A stretch of DNA of 64,000 nucleotides from Bacteroidaceae bacterium (GTDB lineage Bacteria; Bacteroidota; Bacteroidia; Bacteroidales; Bacteroidaceae): positions 1 through 64,000 of the forward strand of contig JAFZDY010000011.1 in NCBI GenBank assembly GCA_017560945.1, read 5' to 3'. The notes under the pieces were generated by a model. That model was not told the origin of the DNA, made no database searches, and worked only from the letters and a program-made list of their open reading frames with translations. Position numbers and translations under genes: made by a program. Positions 57,174-64,000 of this stretch are shown in pieces. Numbering within the stretch: position 1 is the first letter of the stretch; each line of letters begins with the position of its first letter.

Positions 57174-58271
57174 ATGGAAGGCTATAGCGAATATCTCATA
57201 CAGGGTGAACCCGACAAGCATGACAGAGTCCGGAATTGGATGGCTGCTATTGGACTGCAGGATGTAGATGGACTTACTCCGTCCGATTACATGTTGGAGA
57301 CTGTTCGTCGTAATATAGAAGGCGAAATCACCATTGATGAAGTTGGCCGATTGGTAGACGAGTATTATACCACTCAAGAAGGACTAAAGCAGGAGGCTCG
57401 CACCCTGGAAGCAGATAAGGTGGCCGTGCGTATAGCCCAACTTCTCTCTCATCAGACATTCGGTTTAGGTCCTAATTACCTCACACTTATCCATCGCTCA
57501 TTGTTTGAAGGCATTTACAAGTTTGCCGGCACATATCGTGATTACAATATCAGTAAAAAAGAATTGGTTCTGAAAGGGGAAAGTGTCCGTTACGAACATG
57601 CCCCTTTGATTTTGCCTACATTGAAGTATGAATTTGAGCAAGAAGACAAGTTCTCTTATAAGAACCTTACGATGGAAGAGATGGTGAAGCATATAAGTCG
57701 CTTTATTGCTAATGTGTGGCAAGTGCATCCTTTTGGAGAGGGAAACACCCGAACAACAGCCGTGTTTACCATTCAATACTTAAAGCATCTCGGATTTAAG
57801 GTGACTAATGAAGTCTTTGCTGATAATTCAAAGTATTTTCGTAATGCACTTGTCAGAGCCAATTACTCAAACATCCAATATGGCATTAAGGAAACAACAG
57901 AATATTTGGAACGCTTCCTCCGAAATCTGTTAATGGGTGAAAAGAATGAATTGAAAAGCCGATATATGATTATTGGTACTTCGTGGGAGGAGGGGGAAAG
58001 TACCCAAGAAAACGAATTGAGTACCCAAGAAACAGTAATAAGTACCCAGGAACCTCCATTAAGTACCCAACAAACGACAGCGGAACGGATAATTGAAGAA
58101 ATCCTCAAGCACCCTTTCACAACAAGAGAACAGCTTGCAGAAGTGATAGGTATAACTCCCCATGGCATCAAAAAGCAGTTGGAAAAATTGAAGAAAGCAG
58201 GAAAGATTCGTCATGTAGGAGCGACTAAAAGAGGACATTGGGAAGTTGTCGATCAAGCGAGTACAATCTGA
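57174..58271 (+). CDS. Fic-domain protein with N-terminal antitoxin-like region, repeat linker and C-terminal winged helix
   Basis: 365 residues. The Fic motif HPFGEGNTRT starts at His185 with all catalytic positions present, so it should transfer AMP or a related moiety to a hydroxyl on a target protein. N-terminal residues about 15-60 (NWMAAIGLQDVDGLTPSDYM and RRNIEGEITIDE) resemble VbhA-type antitoxin helices, but the inhibitory [ST]xxxE[GN] motif is not intact at the aligned position (LQDVDG). A linker at 276-303 holds four STQ heptads. The C-terminus (ILKHPFTTREQLAEVIGITPHGIKKQLEKLKKAGKIRHVG) is a winged helix for DNA binding. It is flanked by two damaged copies of one small regulator. 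Confidence 0.9.
   Translation: MEGYSEYLIQGEPDKHDRVRNWMAAIGLQDVDGLTPSDYMLETVRRNIEGEITIDEVGRLVDEYYTTQEGLKQEARTLEADKVAVRIAQLLSHQTFGLGPNYLTLIHRSLFEGIYKFAGTYRDYNISKKELVLKGESVRYEHAPLILPTLKYEFEQEDKFSYKNLTMEEMVKHISRFIANVWQVHPFGEGNTRTTAVFTIQYLKHLGFKVTNEVFADNSKYFRNALVRANYSNIQYGIKETTEYLERFLRNLLMGEKNELKSRYMIIGTSWEEGESTQENELSTQETVISTQEPPLSTQQTTAERIIEEILKHPFTTREQLAEVIGITPHGIKKQLEKLKKAGKIRHVGATKRGHWEVVDQASTI
57999..58082 (+). repeat. Four 21-bp tandem repeats encoding STQ heptads in the Fic linker
   Basis: AGTACCC recurs at 57999, 58020, 58041 and 58062, exactly 21 bp apart. Each unit encodes seven residues: STQENEL, STQETVI, STQEPPL, STQQTTA. Loss or gain of units keeps the reading frame. Confidence 0.9.
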
Positions 58272-58340
58272 GTTCACTTAGCTTGTCGAGTGCAGCAGAC
58301 TATCAACAAAGTTAAATCATTGAATAAAAAAAACAATATA

Positions 58341-58550
58341 ATGGCAAATCTGAATCGTCTTAATGTAGTGCTTGCAGAAAAGAAACGTACTAATAAATAG
58401 TTGTCAGAACAAGTAGGAAAAGATTCTGCAACTGTTTCAAAGTGGTGTACTAACACCATGCAACCCAATTTAGAAACATTGGTGGCCATTGCAAAAGCAC
58501 TTGATGTAGATGTGAAAGATCTTTTGTGGTCAATAAAACGTGAGAAGTAA
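58341..58550 (+). pseudogene. XRE-family regulator with an in-frame amber codon at codon 20
   Basis: The frame from ATG 58341 to TAA 58548-58550 encodes a small Cro/C1-type regulator in 69 codons: MANLNRLNVVLAEKKRTNK, stop, then LSEQVGKDSATVSKWCTNTM, QPNLETLVAIAKALDVDVKD and LLWSIKREK. TAG at 58398-58400 replaces the Trp codon still present at the same codon 20 of the copy at 56965. The helix-turn-helix after the stop is intact and a TTG immediately follows, so a shortened 49-residue protein by reinitiation is conceivable. Small regulators of this type commonly precede restriction or defence genes, as here before the helicase. Confidence 0.8.
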
Positions 58551-58662
58551 AAAGTATAGGAACAATGAATAAAATCGCATTATTTACTTTTCGTATAACA
58601 GAATAGTATAGATAAGATGAGAATGCATTAGCAGATTCTCAATAGGAAGATACTATAAAATT

Positions 58663-61506
58663 ATGGCAAACTTTTTCAGAAAATTATTAAACTTAGGAAA
58701 GACTAAGAAATCGAGAGTTGTAATGACTGCCGAACTAGAATGTTTGTGCCAATTTGAACAAGCACTTAATAGTTTGCTGAAACAAGATAAATATATTGCT
58801 AGAAGCGATTACAAAGATTTGCGTGACAACTATTCATACATTTTCTCTCATTTTAAGGTTTTAAGAGATAGTAAAACGCTTAGTTTTTATTGTCGAGAGC
58901 ATGGTATTGAAGAAGAACGTATTATTCATTTTCTCTCAAATTATGAAGATTTACTAAATGACGATAGTTCACAACTTATTATAAATCACAATAGTGATTA
59001 TATAACTCGACATCTTGAATCAGAGGAAAAATATCTTGATTCTATTCTAACAAATGTTGATCCAAATATTAAACTTGATGAAGAGCAACGTAAGGTTGTT
59101 TTATCAGATGAAGATTATACACTAGTTATTGCTGGGGCAGGAGCTGGCAAGACAACTACTGTAGCAGCAAAGGTAAAGTATCTAGTAGAAAAGAAAGGTA
59201 TTCATCCAGACCAAATACTTGTCATTTCGTTCACGAATAAAGCCGTAGGAGAATTACAGGATAAAATTAACGTGGCTTTGAAAATTGATTGTCCGGTTAC
59301 AACATTTCACAAGACGGGTTATGCAATTCGTCGAAGACAAGAAACAGAGGAACGAGTAAGAATTGTTACAGAGGGTTATATGTATAATGTTGTCAATGAG
59401 TATCTTAAGCATAATATATTGGAGTTTCCTGAGCTTGTTGATAAACTTATTTTATTTTTTGGTAGTTACTTTGATGCACCATACGAAGGAGAAGACCTTA
59501 ATTCGTTTTTTAATTATATTACCAAAGCTGATTTCTCTACATTGCGTGGCAATATGGAAGAATATACGGAAAAGGTAATCGACCAACGTTCTGGACGTCA
59601 TGTTACTATTGCGCACGAACGTGTTCGTTCATTACAGGAAGTGGTAATTGCAAACTTCTTGTATATGAACAACATTGAATACATTTACGAAAAAACATAT
59701 CCATATAATATACTCCGTTCTCACAAACCATATACTCCAGATTTTACAATAACGCAAGGAGATAAAGTCGCTTATATAGAACATTTCGGGATAACAGAGG
59801 ATGGAAGGAACAATCGTTATACAAAAGAACAACTAACTCTGTATAAAAAGGAAATTAATGACAAGATTTTACTTCATCGTCAGCATGACACAGACCTTAT
59901 TTATACCTTTTCTGCTTATAATGACGGAAGGGATTTGCTTGTTCATTTGCATGATGAACTTATACTGCATGGGTTTGAATTGAATAAACGTCCATCAAAA
60001 GAAATATTTGAGAAAATTGTCAGTACAGAAGAGAATAAATATATAGCACGACTTGTGAAGTTGGTGTGTACTTTTATTCAAAATTTCAAAACTAACGATT
60101 TTACTACTGAAGACTTCTCACGATTCCGCTCAACATCTTCAAACGAACGGACAAAACTATTCTTAACTATATGTGAACAATGCTTTTTAGAATACACCAA
60201 ACGGCTTAAGGAATATCATGCTATTGACTTTGAAGATATGATAAACGACTCTGCCAGAATTCTTAGAGACGAAGACATTCAGGGCAAGAAACTCGATTTT
60301 AAATATATCATTGTTGATGAATACCAAGATATTTCACGACAACGCTTCAATTTAACCAAGGAACTGTGTAAGTTATGCAATGCAAAAGTTATAGCAGTTG
60401 GAGATGATTGGCAGTCAATATATGCATATGCCGGATCAGATATTACCTTGTTCACTGACTTCAGAAATACTTTTGGATATGGTCTTGAATTATGTATCAC
60501 CAAAACCTATCGCAATGCCCAAGAAGTAATAGACATTGCAGGAGGATTCGTACAAAAGAATTTAAGTCAGATACGAAAGGCTCTTATTTCGCCAAAGCAT
60601 ATAGAACATCCTATAGTAATCAAAACTTATACAGAAGAAGTTGATAGAAAAGAATATGAAGGTAAGGGTGGAAAGTATTTTTTGATTGGTAAATGTGTAG
60701 AAGAAATCATGGATGGATTGATTGAGAAGTATGAGCATCCAAAAATTTTACTTCTAGGCAGATACGGATTTGATGCTTATAATCTAACGAAATCTGCTGA
60801 TTTCATTTATGATGAGAGGACTGGTTCTGTTAGATCTAAGAAATATAATGCTGACTATTTTGATTTTATGACGGTTCACCGAGCAAAAGGGTTAGGTTAT
60901 GACCATGTTATCATTATCAATGCAAGGAATGACACTTATGGTTTCCCATCTCAGGTTCAGGAAGATCCGGTTCTAAAATATGTTGTTAAGGATGACCATA
61001 CTTACGATTATGCGGAAGAACGTAGGTTATTCTATGTAGCTTTGACTAGAACAAAAAATAGAGTATATATAATTACTCCACAGCAACGTCCATCAGAATT
61101 TGTTTTAGAATTGATTCGTGATTATCCCCAAGTTGAAGTGTATGGACAAATAGATAAAGAACCTAATGAAAATGTTCTTGAAAAGAGATGTCCAGTTTGT
61201 GGTTATCCTCTACAATTACGCTATAAAAAAGCCTATGGCCTTCGTCTATGGATTTGTACGAACGAACCCGAAATATGTGATTTCATGACTAATAACCTTA
61301 TTGGTGATAACATGACAATAATGAAATGTGATAAATGTCAAGATGGTTATCTTATCGTAAAGGATGGTAAAGGAAGTGGTCCATTTTTAGGTTGTACTAA
61401 TTATAAAAAAGATAAGACAGGGTGCAATAACTATATAACCAAAGATAATTTTTTAAGAAATTTTTCTTCTAATAAAAATAGCAAAAATCATGATAGATAT
61501 ATCTAA
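58663..61506 (+). CDS. UvrD/Rep-type SF1 helicase (helicase IV-like) with nuclease-like insertion and two topoisomerase zinc fingers
   Basis: 947 residues. Helicase motif I is AGAGAGKTTT (from Ala157), motif II is DEYQD (552-556), motif III is GDDWQSIYAYAG (580-591), and motifs V-VI are TVHRAKGLGYDHVII and YVALTRTKNRVYI. Between Ia and II, PYTPDF (about 356-361) and AYIEHFG (370-376) resemble the PD-(D/E)xK-type insertion of helicase IV relatives, though the lysine of ExK is not visible. The C-terminus has two topoisomerase-type C4 zinc fingers (Cys843/846/865/872 and Cys889/892/911/921). Strongly AT-rich. Translationally coupled to the next gene (17-bp overlap). Probable role in DNA repair or anti-phage defence. 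Confidence 0.9.
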   Translation: MANFFRKLLNLGKTKKSRVVMTAELECLCQFEQALNSLLKQDKYIARSDYKDLRDNYSYIFSHFKVLRDSKTLSFYCREHGIEEERIIHFLSNYEDLLNDDSSQLIINHNSDYITRHLESEEKYLDSILTNVDPNIKLDEEQRKVVLSDEDYTLVIAGAGAGKTTTVAAKVKYLVEKKGIHPDQILVISFTNKAVGELQDKINVALKIDCPVTTFHKTGYAIRRRQETEERVRIVTEGYMYNVVNEYLKHNILEFPELVDKLILFFGSYFDAPYEGEDLNSFFNYITKADFSTLRGNMEEYTEKVIDQRSGRHVTIAHERVRSLQEVVIANFLYMNNIEYIYEKTYPYNILRSHKPYTPDFTITQGDKVAYIEHFGITEDGRNNRYTKEQLTLYKKEINDKILLHRQHDTDLIYTFSAYNDGRDLLVHLHDELILHGFELNKRPSKEIFEKIVSTEENKYIARLVKLVCTFIQNFKTNDFTTEDFSRFRSTSSNERTKLFLTICEQCFLEYTKRLKEYHAIDFEDMINDSARILRDEDIQGKKLDFKYIIVDEYQDISRQRFNLTKELCKLCNAKVIAVGDDWQSIYAYAGSDITLFTDFRNTFGYGLELCITKTYRNAQEVIDIAGGFVQKNLSQIRKALISPKHIEHPIVIKTYTEEVDRKEYEGKGGKYFLIGKCVEEIMDGLIEKYEHPKILLLGRYGFDAYNLTKSADFIYDERTGSVRSKKYNADYFDFMTVHRAKGLGYDHVIIINARNDTYGFPSQVQEDPVLKYVVKDDHTYDYAEERRLFYVALTRTKNRVYIITPQQRPSEFVLELIRDYPQVEVYGQIDKEPNENVLEKRCPVCGYPLQLRYKKAYGLRLWICTNEPEICDFMTNNLIGDNMTIMKCDKCQDGYLIVKDGKGSGPFLGCTNYKKDKTGCNNYITKDNFLRNFSSNKNSKNHDRYI

Positions 61507-62029
61507 ATTAAGAATTGCTCAAGATTGGATTGAGAAACTAGCTAATGGTATTAATCCATTAACATTAGAGCCTGTAAAAGAGGATGATATTGTTAATAAT
61601 GTTCATATTTCACGATGTCTATTTTTTGTTAGCGAAATGTTGGGCAAAGCAGAACCATCTGAGTCTGTATCAAGAAGAGGAAGGAGAACTTTTTGGATGA
61701 CTACTAGAGAAGCTGAACAGATAAATGTTTTAGCTCCATGTGGAATTGCTCAATTTACAAAAACAGTTAACGAGCATATTCCTGCAGATATGAAACCTTT
61801 ATCTGTATCTGCAGTAATAAAATGGTTGCGTAATAATGGGTATTTGTATGAAGCAAATATAGATGAAAAGCATAAAACAAATCTTCCGACAGAAAAAGGT
61901 ATCCAATTAGGTATTACCGTAAGGATTCAACAAAATCCTGAAGGTAAAGAGTATCAAAGAGTCTTTTACGACATCTCTGCTCAAAGAGTTATGCTAACTA
62001 ACATAGAATCAATTGCAGTAATTAGGTAA
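61490..62029 (+). CDS. Unknown protein coupled to the helicase
   Basis: 179 residues starting MIDISKLRIAQDWIEKLANG. I do not recognise the family. It is a soluble, charged protein with a possible winged-helix-like segment in the C-terminal half (SAVIKWLRNNGYLYE and LPTEKGIQLGI). It overlaps the helicase stop by 17 bp, indicating coupled translation and a likely physical or functional partnership. AT-rich like its neighbours. The ATG at 61490 is the first in frame and gives a complete ORF. Confidence 0.75.
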   Translation: MIDISKLRIAQDWIEKLANGINPLTLEPVKEDDIVNNVHISRCLFFVSEMLGKAEPSESVSRRGRRTFWMTTREAEQINVLAPCGIAQFTKTVNEHIPADMKPLSVSAVIKWLRNNGYLYEANIDEKHKTNLPTEKGIQLGITVRIQQNPEGKEYQRVFYDISAQRVMLTNIESIAVIR

Positions 62030-62073
62030 ATTAGAATTTATTATTATATCAGGAATTCGAAATTATTTCTAAA

Positions 62074-62910
62074 ATGTTTTTTTACCAAAAACTCATAGAT
62101 CGTTCGACACTTCGTCTGGGATTTCAGATACCTGTAGAGTACCATTACCTGCTTAAAGGGATGCCTGGGGGAATGCCTATACACGGGGAAACACGGAATA
62201 TCAAGGTGATAATAGATGGTGTGGAGTATGATGCACAACTGAAGAATCAAGGGTTTGATCGCAATAAATATGATGGTCATGCTGAAGTGGTACAGATTCG
62301 ATATAACGAAGGATCTGGCATAGTGAAACGACTGCGTGAAGTATTTTCATCTACATGGAACTATGTTGAGAGCATTAAGAATCTACCTGAGAACATCAAC
62401 CGCAAATTCACCATACGAATTCCAGAGGAATATCAGGAATTTCTTGCTTTAAGCACAACAGATTTACCCAACGTGTTTGTGGCAGATTGTATCACAACGG
62501 CCATAAAAGCTGAGGTAAAGAATGAGATTAGTAAGCAGTCAGAACTAGATTTTGAAACATTGGAATTTCGCGAAGATAAGAATGCATCTATAAAGGAAAT
62601 AACTCGTTTGCAAAAGGTTCGTCAACTTGATCGCTCAATAGGTGATTCGTTGAAACAATTGTATAATTATCGTTGTCAAATGACGGGAGATAAAATAGGA
62701 GAACCTTATGGAGCAATGGTCGTAGAGGCACATCATATTATACCTTTTACAGAATCGATGAATAATGATACTTCGAATATAATTATTCTTTCTCCAAATT
62801 ATCATCGAATAATTCATAAAACAAAAGCCGAATTCAATCGTAAACAATTAGCTTTTATATTTCCTAATGGATTAATTGATAAAGTAAAATTAAACAAACA
62901 TCTTTTTTAA
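62074..62910 (+). CDS. HNH endonuclease with N-terminal DNA-binding-like domain
   Basis: 278 residues. The C-terminal HNH core runs LYNYRCQMTGDKIGEPYGAMVVEAHHIIPFTESMNNDTSNIIILSPNYHRIIH, with His220-His221, Asn235 and His244/His248 in the expected HNH order; one zinc-type Cys is seen (Cys201) without its usual partners. The N-terminal 105 residues (TLRLGFQIPVEYHYLLKG, NIKVIIDGVEYDAQL) form a beta-rich domain reminiscent of restriction-enzyme recognition domains. It is probably a restriction-type nuclease. It lies 44 bp after the helicase-coupled gene; no adjacent methyltransferase is visible inside the window. Confidence 0.85.
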   Translation: MFFYQKLIDRSTLRLGFQIPVEYHYLLKGMPGGMPIHGETRNIKVIIDGVEYDAQLKNQGFDRNKYDGHAEVVQIRYNEGSGIVKRLREVFSSTWNYVESIKNLPENINRKFTIRIPEEYQEFLALSTTDLPNVFVADCITTAIKAEVKNEISKQSELDFETLEFREDKNASIKEITRLQKVRQLDRSIGDSLKQLYNYRCQMTGDKIGEPYGAMVVEAHHIIPFTESMNNDTSNIIILSPNYHRIIHKTKAEFNRKQLAFIFPNGLIDKVKLNKHLF

Positions 62911-62958
62911 TAGAAAATTTGGTTAGATTTAATATGGAGAAATGAGCAATATATTAAT

Positions 62959-63798
62959 ATGACAAAGAAACAATCTATACAATTATTTGAAGAACGCAAA
63001 GTGCGTACAGTTTGGGACGACGAGCATGAAAAATGGTATTTCTCCATTGTTGATGTAGTGGCTGTGCTGACTGAAAGTACTAATCCTCAGGCATATTGGC
63101 GTAAACTCAAACAACGCCTCACTGAGGAAGGGAATCAAACCGTGACAAACTGTCACGCTTTCAAAATGAAAGCAGCTGACGGCAAAATGCGTTTAACAGA
63201 TGTGGCCGACCAAGAACAGTTATTTCGTCTCATCCAATCTATACCTTCTCCAAAAGCAGAACCATTCAAACAATGGATGGCGCAAGTAGCTTCACTACGT
63301 TTAGACCAGATGCAGGACCCGGAACTTTCCATAAATCAGGCCATAATGGACTATAAACGCTTGGGGTATTCTGATGCATGGATTAACCAACGTATCAAAT
63401 CCATTGAAGTACGCAAGGAATTGACAGATGAATGGCAAAGAACCGGTGTACAAGTGGGTGTGCAATATGCATCTCTTACAGACATCATCACCAAAGAATG
63501 GAGTGGCTTGACAACCAAGCAGTATAAGCATCTCAAAGGATTGAAGAAAGAAAACCTCAGAGATAATATGACCAATTTGGAAATAGCTCTGAACACATTG
63601 GCTGAAGCATCGGCTGCAGAACTCTCCAAACAACGTAATCCAAAAGGTTTTATGGGACAAACCAAGGTTGCAAAGGATGGGGGTAGTGTTGCAAAAGTGG
63701 CGCGTCAGCAATTAGAGGAGCAACTTGGAAGAACGATTATTTCAAAGGAGAAAGCAAGCGATTATTTGTTGCCTTCAGATGATGAAGATGTAAGATGA
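62959..63798 (+). CDS. BRO-N/DinD-like (phage antirepressor-type) protein
   Basis: 279 residues. The N-terminal BRO domain is clear: TVWDDEHEKWYFSIVDVVAVLTES, PQAYWRKLKQRLTEEG, TNCHAFKMKAADGKMRLTDVADQEQLFRLIQSIPSPKAEPFKQWMAQVA. The C-terminal half (LTDIITKEWSGLTTKQYKHLKGLKKENLRDNMTNLEIALNTLAEASAAEL) is DinD-like, followed by RNPKGFMGQTKVAKDGGSVAKVARQQLEEQLGRTIIS. Related proteins are phage antirepressors or DNA-damage-induced proteins interacting with RecA-type pathways. It adds to the mobile, stress-linked character of the island. Confidence 0.87.
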   Translation: MTKKQSIQLFEERKVRTVWDDEHEKWYFSIVDVVAVLTESTNPQAYWRKLKQRLTEEGNQTVTNCHAFKMKAADGKMRLTDVADQEQLFRLIQSIPSPKAEPFKQWMAQVASLRLDQMQDPELSINQAIMDYKRLGYSDAWINQRIKSIEVRKELTDEWQRTGVQVGVQYASLTDIITKEWSGLTTKQYKHLKGLKKENLRDNMTNLEIALNTLAEASAAELSKQRNPKGFMGQTKVAKDGGSVAKVARQQLEEQLGRTIISKEKASDYLLPSDDEDVR

Positions 63799-63889
63799 TA
63801 GTACCTGCAGGAACATTTTGAAAATATAATACTTCATGGCAAATTGTCGGTATGTTGTTTGATTGTTCAACTGATAATATTCGCTTCAC

Positions 63890-64000
63890 ATGAAGAATGT
63901 CTTTGCTTTGGGGGAATTTGAGAAAGATTCAGTTACCGAGGAAATCTCGGCAACTACTTCCGATGGTAAAATCGTTAAGACAGACGTAGTGATTGGCAAA
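63890..64000 (+). CDS. Start of an unrecognised gene, cut by the window end
   Basis: An ATG at 63890 opens a frame of 37 codons (MKNVFALGEF then EKDSVTEEISATTSDGKIVK) without a stop before the window ends. It is co-directional with the BRO-like gene, 91 bp downstream of it. The family cannot be assigned from this fragment. Confidence 0.45.
   Translation, partial: MKNVFALGEFEKDSVTEEISATTSDGKIVKTDVVIGK

Larger units (their letters stand above)
56960..58358 (+). repeat. Two copies of a 23-bp direct repeat spanning the starts of two XRE-like genes
   Basis: Identical 23-bp blocks lie at 56960-56982 and 58336-58358 (core ATGGCAAATCTGAATCG). They cover the translation start of two related small regulators. 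Similarity continues at protein level for about 35 codons. The Fic gene lies between them, so the interval is a partial duplication enclosing Fic. Confidence 0.75.

Noticed and set aside
63141-63157. Inverted repeat CGTGACA-AAC-TGTCACG inside the BRO-like gene
   Set aside because: It falls on codons for a conserved BRO-domain segment (TVTNCHAF), so coding constraint is a sufficient explanation.

Overview
The window is a Bacteroidales chromosome segment, most likely Bacteroidaceae or Prevotellaceae. The evidence is a SusC/SusD pair, the type IX secretion translocon SprA, proteins with T9SS C-terminal sorting domains, many Bacteroidetes-type -7 elements (TAnnTTTG), and the gene orders glyS-FKBP, SurA-like genes with OstA and MutL, pdxJ-ExbB-ExbD-TonB, and ruvA-sprA. 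No tRNA, rRNA or CRISPR array was recognised. All assignments were made by reading the sequence; no database search was run.

Layout. 1-733: tail of an IS4-family transposase broken by an amber codon. 0.9-3.1 kb (minus): glycyl-tRNA synthetase and an FKBP lipoprotein. 3.3-7.9 kb: topoisomerase IV/gyrase subunit A, a DUF3316-like protein and an S41 peptidase. 8.0-15.6 kb: an envelope-biogenesis cluster of two parvulin isomerases, a related lipoprotein, an OstA/LptA-like protein, a small membrane protein and MutL. 15.7-16.8 kb: an OmpA-family protein, followed by a non-coding stretch with a 21-22 bp phased CTTAAG repeat. 17.6-22.7 kb: nadK, divergent from pdxJ and an ExbB/ExbD/TonB-like set, then a DJ-1 protein and ispD. 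22.8-29.5 kb: recG, a sugar permease, radC, a nitroreductase, ddh (minus) and ruvA. 29.6-38.2 kb: sprA and a Smr-domain protein. 38.3-42.0 kb (minus): a giant T9SS cargo protein with an Omp28/thioredoxin-like module. 42.1-55.2 kb: one apparent operon from a TAnnTTTG promoter to a perfect 14-bp terminator stem, encoding TlpA-like, DUF6029-like, Omp28, T9SS-CTD, SusC, SusD, zinc metallohydrolase, DUF4302-like and T9SS-CTD proteins. 55.2-56.7 kb (minus): an alanine/glycine:cation symporter.

56.9-64.0 kb is an accessory, visibly AT-rich island. It has two damaged copies of one small XRE-type regulator flanking a Fic protein with a heptad-repeat linker, an SF1 helicase with a nuclease-like insertion and two topoisomerase-type zinc fingers, a coupled unknown protein, an HNH endonuclease, and a BRO/DinD-like protein. 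It looks like a candidate defence or stress island.

The two most coherent new-looking units are the 13-kb redox/T9SS/SusCD operon with its divergent giant cargo gene, and the Fic/helicase/HNH island. Smaller points of interest are the helically phased repeat at 17.19-17.34 kb, a perfect palindrome abutting the nitroreductase start codon, a MutL lacking both visible endonuclease signatures, and two independent TGG-to-TAG nonsense changes in mobile or accessory genes.
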